Positions 36,436 to 45,041 of a DNA stretch of 64,000 nt are shown piece by piece. The stretch's first letter is position 1; each line of letters opens with the position of its first letter. The notes under the pieces are model-generated. The model made no database searches. It was not told the origin of the DNA and worked only from the letters and a program-made list of their open reading frames with translations. Source of the DNA: Nitrobium sp046350935 (GTDB lineage: Bacteria; Nitrospirota; Thermodesulfovibrionia; Thermodesulfovibrionales; Dissulfurispiraceae); the NCBI GenBank assembly GCA_046350935.1, contig JAXLZK010000014.1:1-64000 (forward strand), in the 5' to 3' direction. The translations under genes were made by a program, and so were the position numbers.

Positions 36436-37485
36436 ATGAAGAGCAATCTGAAAATAATAGTCCTTTCCATCGCCTCCCTCTTTATCGCCTATGTGGGACT
36501 TCAGCTTTTCGTTCCCACCGACTGGAGCGGCAGGCAGGTGGAAGTGCAGATCCCCGAAGGGGCGACATACCGCCAGGCCCTGTCCCTTCTCGCCCGGAAC
36601 AACCTTATCAGGGACAGGAATCTCTTCGTCCTTCTCGGCAAGCTGACGGGGTTTGATAAGAAGGTGCGGGCCGGATACTACTCGTTTTTCGGGAGGATGA
36701 CCCCGTACCAGGTGTATAAGCGGCTGCGGGACGGAAGGATCATCGAGTTCGAGGTGACGGTCCTCGAAGGGGACAGCCTTCCGGAGATCGGCGCCAGGCT
36801 CGCCGCCTACAGGATCTCCTCGGTTGAGGAGTTCGGCCGGCTTGCGCGGGATCCCGATCTCCTCAGGGAGCTGGACGTTCAAGGGCCCAGTCTCGAAGGG
36901 TACCTCTTTCCGCAGACCTACAAAATCCCCAAGGGGGTCCCCCCGAGGGCTGTGCTGCGGGTGATGGTGCGGACCCTGCGCGAGGCGTTCGACAGCAGGC
37001 TTCAGGAGCGTGCCCGGACCCTGGGCTGGAGCGAAAACGGAGTGCTGACCCTCGCCTCCATCATCGAGAAAGAGGCGGTGGCGGACAGCGAGAGGCCGGT
37101 GATCTCTGCCGTCTACCATAACCGGATCCGGCTGGGAATGCCCCTGCAGGCCGACCCCACCGCGATTTACGGCGTCAAGAGCTCCCGGGAGAGAATAACG
37201 CCGCAGGACCTCAGGAAGAAGACGGAGTACAATACCTATACCATCAAGGGTCTTCCTCCGGGGCCCATCGCCTCGCCGGGGAAAAAATCCATTCTCGCCG
37301 CGTTGTACCCTGCCGAGGTGTCGTATCTGTACTTCGTATCCCGTGGAAACGGCACTCATTACTTTTCGAGGACCCTCGCGGAGCATAGCGCCGCGATCCG
37401 GCGGATACGGGAGCAGAGGGCGGCTTCGGGCGGAGAGGCAGAGGAGACCCTTGCCCTGCCGGCGGCCGATCCTGAGGAGCAGTAG
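36436..37485 (+). CDS. mltG: Endolytic peptidoglycan transglycosylase MltG
   Basis: MltG cuts nascent glycan strands and sets their length. The 349-aa protein has one N-terminal membrane helix (about 6-26), a LysM-like region (VEVQIPEGATYRQALSLLA) and the YceG catalytic domain with EGYLFPQTY and the catalytic Glu211 in ASIIEKEA, then YHNRIRLGMPLQADPT. The C-terminal 30 residues are a Glu/Ala-rich tail. It is 8 nt upstream of ispG. A TATCAT element precedes it at 36390. Confidence 0.95.
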   Translation: MKSNLKIIVLSIASLFIAYVGLQLFVPTDWSGRQVEVQIPEGATYRQALSLLARNNLIRDRNLFVLLGKLTGFDKKVRAGYYSFFGRMTPYQVYKRLRDGRIIEFEVTVLEGDSLPEIGARLAAYRISSVEEFGRLARDPDLLRELDVQGPSLEGYLFPQTYKIPKGVPPRAVLRVMVRTLREAFDSRLQERARTLGWSENGVLTLASIIEKEAVADSERPVISAVYHNRIRLGMPLQADPTAIYGVKSSRERITPQDLRKKTEYNTYTIKGLPPGPIASPGKKSILAALYPAEVSYLYFVSRGNGTHYFSRTLAEHSAAIRRIREQRAASGGEAEETLALPAADPEEQ

Positions 37486-37493
37486 GCAGCCGC

Positions 37494-38549
37494 ATGATTA
37501 CCCGAAAGAACACAAGACAGATCAAGGTGGGGCCGGTTTCCATCGGCGGGTGCAGCCCTGTTTCGGTGCAGTCCATGACGAAGACCGATACGCGGGACGT
37601 GCAGGCCACGGTGCTCCAGATCCGCGCCCTGGAGTCCGCAGGCTGCGAGATCCTGCGCCTTGCCGTGCCGGACATGGACGCTGCCCGGGCGCTCGGTCCC
37701 ATCCGGCGTGAATCGGGCATTCCCCTTATCGCAGATATCCATTTCGATTGGAGGCTGGCCCTGGAGTCTGTACGGCAGGGCGTGGACGGACTGCGGCTCA
37801 ATCCCGGCAATATCGGGGCGGAGTGGAAGATCCGGGAGGTGGTCCTTGCAGCCCGGGAAAGGGGAATCCCCATACGGATAGGGGTCAATGCGGGCTCCCT
37901 GGAGAAGGAGCTGCTGGAGAAGTACGGGCACCCCTCTCCCGAGGCCCTTGTGGAGAGCGCGGAGGGGCACATCAGGATCCTCGAAGAGATGAACTTTCCG
38001 TATATTAAAGTGTCCCTGAAGGCTTCCAATGTACTAAGGACCGTCGAAGCGTACCGCCTTTTTTCGGAAAAGTACGACTACCCCCTGCATATCGGCATCT
38101 CCGAGGCGGGTCCTCCCTTCACCGGAATGATCAAGAGTTCGGTGGGGCTCGGGATTCTCCTGGCCGAAGGAATCGGGGATACGGTGCGGGTTTCCCTCAC
38201 CGCGGAGCCCGAAGAGGAGGTGCGGGTCGCCTATGAGATACTGCAGTCTCTCGGGCTCAGGAGGCGGGGGGCGGAAATCATTTCCTGCCCCACCTGCGGG
38301 AGGTGCCAGATCGAGCTGAGGCCCCTGGCGCAGAAGGTGGAGGCCATTCTCAAGGGAGTAGACAAGCCCATCAGCGTTGCGGTGATGGGCTGCGTGGTGA
38401 ACGGTCCCGGCGAGGCGCGGGAGGCGGACTTCGGCATTGCGGGAGGCAAGGGCATCGGCCTCGTCTTCAGGAAGGGCGAAGTGGTAAAGACGGTAAGGGA
38501 GGACGAGCTGCTGGACGAGCTGATCCGGCTGATCGAAGGAAGCTCATAG
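37494..38549 (+). CDS. ispG: 4-hydroxy-3-methylbut-2-en-1-yl diphosphate synthase
   Basis: IspG reduces methylerythritol cyclodiphosphate to HMBPP in the non-mevalonate isoprenoid pathway, using a [4Fe-4S] cluster. The 351-aa protein is the compact two-domain bacterial form. The N-terminal barrel has VSVQSMTKTDTRD; cluster ligands are Cys265, Cys268 and Cys300 (CPTCGRC, MGCVVNGPGE) with Glu307. Electrons would come from ferredoxin or flavodoxin. It also feeds the side chain of the menaquinone made by the mqn genes. Confidence 0.97.
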   Translation: MITRKNTRQIKVGPVSIGGCSPVSVQSMTKTDTRDVQATVLQIRALESAGCEILRLAVPDMDAARALGPIRRESGIPLIADIHFDWRLALESVRQGVDGLRLNPGNIGAEWKIREVVLAARERGIPIRIGVNAGSLEKELLEKYGHPSPEALVESAEGHIRILEEMNFPYIKVSLKASNVLRTVEAYRLFSEKYDYPLHIGISEAGPPFTGMIKSSVGLGILLAEGIGDTVRVSLTAEPEEEVRVAYEILQSLGLRRRGAEIISCPTCGRCQIELRPLAQKVEAILKGVDKPISVAVMGCVVNGPGEAREADFGIAGGKGIGLVFRKGEVVKTVREDELLDELIRLIEGSS

Positions 38550-38592
38550 TTCAGAAGTGATTGCTGATGGCGGAGGGAAGCAGGGGATTTTG

Positions 38593-39417
38593 ATGAGCGA
38601 CACGCCGCAGGCCATGGACCGGGAGGTCTTCAGCCTTGACGGTTTGAGAGATGTCCGGGTATACCAGAGAAAGGACGGCTACCGGTTCTCGGTGGACGCC
38701 CTCCTTCTCTATTCCTTTGTCGGCCTGCAGAGGGTGAAGAGCATCGCTGATATTGGAGCAGGGTCCGGTATCATCGGTCTGCTCCTGGCACGGAAATACC
38801 CGGCGGCGAAGATTGTTTTTATCGAAGTGCAGGAGAACCTCGCCCGGCTTGCGGAGAGGAACTGCATCATGAACGGGGTGGAGGACAGGGCGCAGGTCCT
38901 CCATGCCGACGTGAAGGAAATACGGGGCCGGATACGGGAAATCTACAGTATGCAGTCCCAGGCGGGCCTGCGGGCATCGGGCGGCAAAGGAACGGGAAGC
39001 AGCGATTTCGGGGGGCTGATGAGCTCCTTCGATCTTGTCGTCTCGAATCCTCCCTTCCGGAAACCCAGGACAGGCAAGCTCAGCAACGGAGAGGAGAGGG
39101 CCGTTGCACGGCACGAAATCATGCTTCCCCTGGAAGATCTGGTAAGCGCCGTGGCGCTGATGCTGAAGCCCCGCGGACGGTTCTGCATGATCTACCTGCC
39201 CGAGAGACTGGCCGATGCCGTACGGGTGATGAGCTCCCACGGGCTGGAACCGAAGCGCCTGCGTTTTGTGCATTCCAGCGCGTCCACCGAAGCGAAGATG
39301 GCGCTGATCGAGGCGGTAAAGGGGGCAAGGGCGGGGCTGACGACGGAGCCGCCCCTGTTCCTGTATGACAGGGACGGGCGCTATACGGAGGAGATGAGGG
39401 GATACTACGGGAAGTGA
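38593..39417 (+). CDS. TrmN6/YfiC-like N6-adenine methyltransferase
   Basis: A 274-aa SAM-dependent enzyme with GAGSGIIGLLLA (motif I, about 56-67) and the N6-adenine motif NPPF at Asn152. The N-terminal DGYRFSVDALLLYSFV is typical of the group that methylates A37 of tRNA1(Val) or other RNA adenines. An insertion of about 25 Gly/Ser-rich residues (about 120-145) separates the motifs. ATG 38593 is favoured over an upstream in-frame ATG because of the AGGGG before it. Third gene after mltG and ispG. Confidence 0.82.
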   Translation: MSDTPQAMDREVFSLDGLRDVRVYQRKDGYRFSVDALLLYSFVGLQRVKSIADIGAGSGIIGLLLARKYPAAKIVFIEVQENLARLAERNCIMNGVEDRAQVLHADVKEIRGRIREIYSMQSQAGLRASGGKGTGSSDFGGLMSSFDLVVSNPPFRKPRTGKLSNGEERAVARHEIMLPLEDLVSAVALMLKPRGRFCMIYLPERLADAVRVMSSHGLEPKRLRFVHSSASTEAKMALIEAVKGARAGLTTEPPLFLYDRDGRYTEEMRGYYGK

Positions 39418-39480
39418 ACCGCCGGGCAGTCGGATCTTCTCCCGACCCCGGACAGATGACCTGAAAGACTGCGGCCCGTA

Positions 39481-40221
39481 TCAGGGGCAGCCGAGAGAGT
39501 GTTTTTCCGGGAGGATAATGGGAAAAAGATTCTGCCTTTCCTCCTGGGGCAGGAGGGCACTGAGCTTCTTTATATCGAAGATGATGACCTCTCCTCTCTT
39601 CACCTTCACCAGATTTATCTTTTCGAGCTTGTGGAGTTCCCTGCAAAGGACCTCCCTGACCGTTCCGATCCTGAAGGCCATCTCGTCCTGGGTGGGGACA
39701 TTGGTAAGGACAATAGGCTTGCCGGTACTGTTTCCGTCACGGACCAGCTCAAGGAGAAGCTTTATTATCCTCTCCCGCACATCCCTGAGGGCGATCTCCG
39801 CCGCAAAAGCCTTGAGTCTCTTTATCCTCGTGCCGAAGTCGCCGAGCATCCTGATGCCTATCTCCGGGTAGGTATAGATGAGGCTTTCAAATCCCTTTTT
39901 TTCTATCGAGAGGAGCTCCGAATCCTTGAGTGCATACGCATTGGCCTCATATTTCCCCTCATTGAAAAGGATGGTATCTCCGAGGAAGGCCCCCTGACCC
40001 GCATGGTGAAGGACGATCTTCTTCCCGTCCTCTCCTATCTGGGATATCTCTACCAGTCCTCCCTTAATAATATAAAGGCTCGTGCATGTATCGCAGGACG
40101 TAAAGAGACGCTCCCCTTTGAGAAGCCTTCTGTCATGTGAGTAGTCGAGGATCGAGCAGACGATCTCCTCCTTTAACCCTCTGAAGTAGGGAATCAAGGT
40201 GAGAGCTTCGCAGTTTTTCAT
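39481..40221 (-). CDS. Crp/Fnr-family transcription regulator
   Basis: A 246-aa regulator. The cyclic-nucleotide-like sensor barrel spans about 10-125 (LYIIKGGLVEISQIGEDGKKIVLHHAGQGAFLG), followed by a dimer helix and a winged helix-turn-helix near 175-215 (TQDEMAFRIGTVREVLCRELHKL). It has no N-terminal Fnr-type cysteine cluster, but Cys43 and Cys46 (SCDTC) sit in the barrel. It is divergent from dsrAB, the usual place for a regulator of the neighbouring genes. A TTGCCT/GATACT promoter lies directly before ATG, so the message may be leaderless. Sensed signal unknown. Confidence 0.88.
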   Translation of the reverse strand: MKNCEALTLIPYFRGLKEEIVCSILDYSHDRRLLKGERLFTSCDTCTSLYIIKGGLVEISQIGEDGKKIVLHHAGQGAFLGDTILFNEGKYEANAYALKDSELLSIEKKGFESLIYTYPEIGIRMLGDFGTRIKRLKAFAAEIALRDVRERIIKLLLELVRDGNSTGKPIVLTNVPTQDEMAFRIGTVREVLCRELHKLEKINLVKVKRGEVIIFDIKKLSALLPQEERQNLFPIILPEKHSLGCP

Positions 40222-40381
40222 GTTTCATAGTATCTTATTTCCGAAAAGTAAGGCAAGCCGGGCCGATTGGCGGACAATTATATCAATAGAGATCACTACG
40301 AATCGATTTCACGCTGCAGGGGGTGCGGTAAGCTCCCGTCCGCATACAGCTTGCACGCCTGAAGCCAAAGGCCGTTGAAAC

Positions 40382-40395
40382 GTGATAAAAGTCAT
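40382..40395 (+). promoter_or_regulatory. Possible Crp/Fnr-type site upstream of dsrA
   Basis: GTGA-TAAAAG-TCAT matches the Crp-like half-sites TGTGA-N6-TCACA at most positions. It lies about 65 nt before the dsrA start and near a TATCCT -10-like element (40435-40440). The divergent Crp/Fnr regulator may bind here. Weak, single-site evidence. Confidence 0.35.
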
Positions 40396-40458
40396 AGTCC
40401 TCTCTCCTGTCAGGACGATAAAGTACGGGTAAGGTATCCTAGAAAGGAGGAGGGAATT

Positions 40459-41673
40459 ATGTCTGAGAAAGACTCTGAAGTGGTATCAGGCGGAGAGCCG
40501 GAGCAGAAAGGCGCGGCCCCCGGGACCCCGTACATGGACGAACTCTGCAAGGGTCCCTGGCCGAGTCATGCAAAAGAGCTGAAGAGGACCCGCTATCCCG
40601 TCATGATGTATGAAGAGGGCATCAGGCAGTGCTCCACGCAGTGGGGGCACGGGGGCATGTCTTCGGTGCCGGGGTTGGGTTCCGGGGCGATTGCGAGAAA
40701 GTCGAGAAGGCCCGATATCGTCAGCCACTCGAACCTGATCAGAGTGCTCGGAAACCCGGGAAATTTTTACAACACGCAAGCTTTCAGAAAGATCTGCGCG
40801 CTTACCGAGACATACGGCGATGCCTCTCTCCATGTCCTTACGACGAACTCGAATATAGAAATCTGCGGGATAATGAATGACCAGCAGATGAAGGCGGTCA
40901 CCGCGGAGCTCAACGCCATGGGCTACGATGTGGGCTCCGCAGGGGATGCCATACGGAATATCCCCGACTGTATGGGGCCTGCGCTCTGCGAGTATGCGAC
41001 CGTCGATGCCCCGCGCCTGAAGCACTTCATGACCAAACACTACATAGACGACATCCAGTATCCGCGGTTCCCCTTCAAGATCAAGACCAAAATGGCAGGG
41101 TGCCCCAATGACTGCGGAAAGGCTCTCCTCCATGGAGACATAGGAATAATCGGGGTCTTCAGGGACCTGCCGAAAGTTGACGACAAGAGACTTTCGGAAT
41201 GGGTGGAGAAGGGAGGGGCTATCGGACGGGTCTGCGCTGCCTGCCCGACGGACGCGATGCAGTGGGAGGGAGAGAGGCTTGTCATCGACGGCGAGAGATG
41301 CATACGCTGCATGTATTGCATAAACCGGGTGCCGGCCATAAAACCGGGAGACGACCGGGGCGTAGCCGTCACGGTGGGCGGGAACATGAAGGGAAAATAC
41401 GGACCCAAAAAAGGAAAGGTCGTGTTCCCCTTTATCAAGGCGGAGGCCCCCGACTACAAGGAGCTTGTGGCCGCCTACGATAAAATCTGCGCGGTGTACG
41501 ACGATCACGGGAAGAAGAAGGAGAGGGTGGGAGACCTGATGCAGAGGGTCGGATTCGACAAGTTCCTCGAGTGGTGCGGTGTCGAGGTCACGACAATGCA
41601 TTTCTCGTCACCGCGGAGGAACACCTTTTATCACTGGGGCGTTGAGGGCGAGCAAGGAGGCACCCATGAGTAA
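40459..41673 (+). CDS. dsrA: Dissimilatory sulfite reductase alpha subunit
   Basis: DsrA pairs with DsrB to reduce sulfite (or oxidise reduced sulfur in reverse-type enzymes) in the cytoplasm. The 404-aa protein keeps all four cluster/siroheme cysteines, 171, 177, 215 and 219 (spacing 6, 38, 4; DCMGPALC and CPNDCG), as in characterised DsrA. A ferredoxin domain follows with CPTDAM and CIRCMYCINRVP (281-288). It is about 30 residues shorter than the Desulfovibrio protein, mainly in the N-terminal part, and STQWGHGGMSSVPGLGSG is divergent. ATG 40459 has GGAGGAGGG upstream. It overlaps dsrB by 8 nt. The sequence cannot tell the reductive from the oxidative direction. Confidence 0.9.
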   Translation: MSEKDSEVVSGGEPEQKGAAPGTPYMDELCKGPWPSHAKELKRTRYPVMMYEEGIRQCSTQWGHGGMSSVPGLGSGAIARKSRRPDIVSHSNLIRVLGNPGNFYNTQAFRKICALTETYGDASLHVLTTNSNIEICGIMNDQQMKAVTAELNAMGYDVGSAGDAIRNIPDCMGPALCEYATVDAPRLKHFMTKHYIDDIQYPRFPFKIKTKMAGCPNDCGKALLHGDIGIIGVFRDLPKVDDKRLSEWVEKGGAIGRVCAACPTDAMQWEGERLVIDGERCIRCMYCINRVPAIKPGDDRGVAVTVGGNMKGKYGPKKGKVVFPFIKAEAPDYKELVAAYDKICAVYDDHGKKKERVGDLMQRVGFDKFLEWCGVEVTTMHFSSPRRNTFYHWGVEGEQGGTHE

Positions 41674-42727
41674 GATACAGGTCGGGGGAGTGGGAGTACC
41701 GCCGGTGGAGGAGAACCTGCCTCCGGTGGTGCTCAGGAATTATGGACAGTGGGACACCCACGAGGTGGTGCGGCCGGGAGTCATCAAACGCATCGCCACG
41801 TCGGGGGAGATCTGCTATACGGTGAGGACGGCGATGCCCCCTTCGCGGATAAGCGTCGCCTCGATGCTCGAATTGTGCGATCTCGCGGATGCCTATTCGG
41901 GGGGCTTTTTCAGGATTACGCTGCGAAACTCTTTCGAGTTTGTTGATGTGAATCACGGGAAAATAGATGAGCTCATCGAAAAGGTCGAGGCCCTCGGGTT
42001 CCCGGTGGGGGGCACAAAAAACTCGCTGCACAATATCATGGCGTGTCCGGGCTGGATACACTGCAACCTCCCGGCAACGGACTCTCCGGGGATCGCGAAG
42101 GCCCTCGGCGACGCACTTTTCGACGAGTTCAAGAACCAGAGGCTGCCTTCCTGGCTGAAGATTAATATCGGCGGCTGCGCGAACATCGAAGAGGCCCTCA
42201 TGGCCGATATAGGGATCATCGGAGTCCACCGGGATATCCCTATCGTGCTTGAAGACAAGATACGGATCTGCGAGCAGCCTACGGTCATCCACAGCTGCCC
42301 CACGGGAGCAATCAAGCCGAAGGGCAAGGAGAGCGTCACCATCAACGCGGAGAAGTGCATCCATTGCGGGGCCTGCACGATGCATTGCGAGGCCATCCTC
42401 ACCGGAGACCCGAAGCTCGACGGGTTCGCCGTGTCGGTCGGCGGGAAGGCGTCGAATACCGGAAGCGGCCCTGACCTCGGCAGGATTGTGATACCCTATC
42501 TCCCGAACAATCCTCCCCGATGGGAAGAGGCGGTGCATGCGGTGCGGCAGATCATGGATGCGTGGGGAAAGGACGCACAGCCCGATGAAAGAATAAAGGA
42601 GTGGATTCACCGGATCGGCTGGGACAGGTTCTTCAGAAGGGCGGGTATCGCGGTGAGCATCAAGGACGTGGACGGCTTCTGGTTCAATAACGAGTTTGCC
42701 CGGTCCGATCTGAGGTTCGGCTGGTAG
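41666..42727 (+). CDS. dsrB: Dissimilatory sulfite reductase beta subunit with a substituted siroheme-bridging cysteine
   Basis: A 353-aa partner of DsrA. The general DsrB order is intact: GQWDTHEVVRPGV, YTVRTAMPPSRISVASM, CPGWIHCNLPATDSPG, DIGIIGVHRD, then a ferredoxin domain with CPTGAI and CIHCGACTMHC. The siroheme-cluster region is unusual. Cys127, Cys133 and Cys171 match three ligands (spacing 6 and 38, as in DsrA), but the fourth position, four residues on, is Glu175 (GGCANIEEALM). Desulfovibrio DsrB has CCxxxC there. By homology with sulfite reductase the missing cysteine is the one bridging cluster and siroheme. No dsrD, dsrC or dsrMKJOP follows. Confidence 0.88.
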   Translation: MSKIQVGGVGVPPVEENLPPVVLRNYGQWDTHEVVRPGVIKRIATSGEICYTVRTAMPPSRISVASMLELCDLADAYSGGFFRITLRNSFEFVDVNHGKIDELIEKVEALGFPVGGTKNSLHNIMACPGWIHCNLPATDSPGIAKALGDALFDEFKNQRLPSWLKINIGGCANIEEALMADIGIIGVHRDIPIVLEDKIRICEQPTVIHSCPTGAIKPKGKESVTINAEKCIHCGACTMHCEAILTGDPKLDGFAVSVGGKASNTGSGPDLGRIVIPYLPNNPPRWEEAVHAVRQIMDAWGKDAQPDERIKEWIHRIGWDRFFRRAGIAVSIKDVDGFWFNNEFARSDLRFGW

Positions 42728-43149
42728 AGGAAGGGAGACAGAAGAGAGCGATTCAGCGTAGGCATCCTCGGGCATAGGCGAGGGGGTACCCTCTTTCTTT
42801 GCGAGCGAATTCCTCCGTGGTCTCAGGGGAGTATCTCATCGTGATAATCACCCGTTTTCTCTTCAAGCATACGTGGGGGCAGGGCGTTACCTGCCCCCTG
42901 CTGCTATTCCAGACGCTCCCTGCAGAAAGAGGATCCCCCCTGCCCCCATACACACTCCGTTTCAGAATCCGTCACCCCGGCTCAGAGGATCTGCCGGGAT
43001 GACGGCAGAAGACAAGGGACCTTCCCTCTTTCTCCCCACAAGAGTGCGTGTGGAAGAAGTATGCAGGAGGAGAGAGGAAGGGGGTATCAGGAGAGCACTG
43101 ACTCCCCCTTCCCTATGTATATGTCGTCACTTTTCATCATCCCCCTTAT
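42728..43149. other. Noncoding region holding dispersed repeat copy C
   Basis: No gene is convincing between dsrB and the ABC permease. Almost all of it is repeat copy C; the last 35 bases before the permease are AT-rich and look like a promoter. Confidence 0.75.
42771..43096 (+). repeat. Dispersed composite repeat, copy C
   Basis: Homologous to copy A over most of its length (for example CCTCTTTCTTTGCGAGCGAA and CATACGTGGGGGCAGGGCG). Its palindromic core (42971-43003) is a shortened form: GTCACCCCGG is joined directly to CTCAGAGGATCTGCCGGG, as if the inner 45 bp were deleted between two CCCGG copies. Confidence 0.82.
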
Positions 43150-43185
43150 TTGACATTCCGGAAACAATACAATTAATTTATTTAT
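43150..43185 (+). promoter_or_regulatory. Promoter directly before the ABC permease start
   Basis: A perfect -35 TTGACA (43150-43155), then an AT-rich -10 region (around TTAATT, 43173-43178) ending 7 nt before ATG 43186. No Shine-Dalgarno is visible, so a leaderless message is possible. Confidence 0.45.
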
Positions 43186-44157
43186 ATGGGCCTGTATATC
43201 CTCAAGCGCCTGCTGCTGATGATCCCCCTCACCTTCGGGATCACCTTGATTACCTTCCTGGTGATTCACCTCGCCCCCGGGGGGCCGGTGGAGGTGGAGA
43301 CCGAGATGTCGCTGAAGACCTCCGCCCAGGCGCGGGAGAACCTGAAGAAACTGTACGGCCTCGACAAGCCCCTGCATATCCAGTACCTCGACTGGCTCGG
43401 ACGGTTCGTGCGCCTCGACTTCGGAAAGTCTTTCGTGGACGGCAAAAAGGTGATCGACAAGATCAAGGAGCGGATTCCGGTCACCCTGACGATCAATGTC
43501 CTTTCCCTCCTGCTCATCCTGCTCATTGCCCTTCCCATCGGGGTGCTTTCCGCGGTCCGCCACTACTCCCTTTTCGACAAGCTGACCACTATCTTCGTTT
43601 TCGTGGGCTTTTCGACCCCCACCTTCTGGCTCGCCCTGATCCTGATGATCGTCTTCGGAGTCGCCCTCGGGCTGCTCCCCATCTCGGGGATCCAGAGCAT
43701 CGACGTTTCCGGCATGGGGCCGCTTGACAGGGTGGCCGACTGGATAAAGCACCTGGTTCTCCCCATTGGGCTGAGCGCTTTCGGGGGCATCGCCGGCTTC
43801 AGCCGGTACAGCCGGTCGAGCATGCTCGAGGTCATCCGTCAGGACTATATACGAACGGCCAGGGCAAAAGGGCTCCAGGAATCCACGGTGATCCTCACCC
43901 ATGCCCTTCGCAATGCCCTCATGCCCATCGTGACCATCCTCGGCCTCGCGGTGCCCGGCCTCATCGGGGGGGCGGTCATTTTCGAGACCATCTTCGCCAT
44001 ACCGGGAATGGGACAGCTCTTCTATGCCTCCACCATGTCCCGCGACTATCCTACCATCATGGGAATCCTGGTCATCGGCGCGGTGCTGACCCTCATCGGA
44101 AATCTTATCGCCGATATTTCCTATGCGCTTGTGGACCCGAGGATCAGAGTAAAGTGA
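43186..44157 (+). CDS. DppB-type ABC transporter permease
   Basis: A 323-aa inner-membrane permease of the dipeptide/oligopeptide/nickel family. The N-terminus MGLYILKRLLLMIPLTFGIT and the HLAPGGP motif are typical of DppB/OppB; the ATPase-coupling loop is YIRTARAKGLQESTVILTHALRN (about 224-246). Its TGA overlaps the GTG of the next permease. No binding protein or ATPase gene is in this operon, so the transporter must use parts encoded elsewhere. Substrate unknown. Confidence 0.9.
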   Translation: MGLYILKRLLLMIPLTFGITLITFLVIHLAPGGPVEVETEMSLKTSAQARENLKKLYGLDKPLHIQYLDWLGRFVRLDFGKSFVDGKKVIDKIKERIPVTLTINVLSLLLILLIALPIGVLSAVRHYSLFDKLTTIFVFVGFSTPTFWLALILMIVFGVALGLLPISGIQSIDVSGMGPLDRVADWIKHLVLPIGLSAFGGIAGFSRYSRSSMLEVIRQDYIRTARAKGLQESTVILTHALRNALMPIVTILGLAVPGLIGGAVIFETIFAIPGMGQLFYASTMSRDYPTIMGILVIGAVLTLIGNLIADISYALVDPRIRVK

Positions 44158-44990
44158 TTCGGATTGTCTGGACCCGGTTCAGGAAGAACCCCCTCTCGGT
44201 GGCGGGTCTGGTGATCATTCTCATCCTCGCCTCCCTCGCCGTGCTGGCGCCCCTTGTCGCACCGTATGAGCCCACGCGGATCGATGTCTACAATGTCCTC
44301 TCCTCTCCCACTGCCGCCCATCCCTTCGGTACCGACGAGCTGGGCAGGGATGTCCTCTCCCGGATGATATGGGGGAGCCGCGTTTCCCTCAGGGTGGGCT
44401 TTATCGCGGTGGGAATCGCCATTACGATAGGGACGGTCCTGGGAGCTTTCGCCGGGTATTACGGCGGTAAGACCGACGCGGTGCTCATGCGGTTCGTCGA
44501 TATCATGCTCGCTTTCCCCACTTTTTTCCTCATCCTCGCCGTGATCGCCATCGTGGAGCCGAGCATCTCCACCATCATGATCGTGATCGGGATCACCGGG
44601 TGGATGGATGTGGCGCGGCTGGTGCGCGCGGAGTTCCTGACCCTCAAGGAGCGGGATTTCATCGCGGCGGCGCGGGCCATCGGCGCGGGCGATCTCCGTC
44701 TCATCTTCCGGCATATCATCCCCAACGCCCTCTCCCCCGTTTTTGTCGCGGCCACCTTTGGGATCGCGGGCGCCATCCTCACCGAATCGGGCCTCTCGTT
44801 TCTCGGGCTGGGAGTCCAGCCCCCGGAGCCGAGCTGGGGGAATATCCTCACCTCCGGGAAGGACAACATCACCGTGGCCTGGTGGCTGTCCCTGTTCCCC
44901 GGCCTCGCCATCCTCATCACCGTGCTGAGCTACAACCTCATGGGAGAGGGGCTGCGGGACGCCCTCGATCCGAGGCTCTGGAGAGATTAG
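44154..44990 (+). CDS. DppC-type ABC transporter permease
   Basis: The 278-aa partner of the preceding permease. A first helix (about 16-38), then the periplasmic AHPFGTDELGRDVLSR motif that is a hallmark of DppC/OppC, and the coupling loop FIAAARAIGAGDLRLIFRHIIPN (about 165-187). GTG start within GTGA overlap. The ending EGLRDALDPRLW is standard. glnE starts about 50 nt later and may be read from the same message. Confidence 0.92.
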   Translation: MIRIVWTRFRKNPLSVAGLVIILILASLAVLAPLVAPYEPTRIDVYNVLSSPTAAHPFGTDELGRDVLSRMIWGSRVSLRVGFIAVGIAITIGTVLGAFAGYYGGKTDAVLMRFVDIMLAFPTFFLILAVIAIVEPSISTIMIVIGITGWMDVARLVRAEFLTLKERDFIAAARAIGAGDLRLIFRHIIPNALSPVFVAATFGIAGAILTESGLSFLGLGVQPPEPSWGNILTSGKDNITVAWWLSLFPGLAILITVLSYNLMGEGLRDALDPRLWRD

Positions 44991-45041
44991 GGTGTATACG
45001 AACGCGGTCTGCATGCATACCCTGGCGCATTGTGCCGGGCG

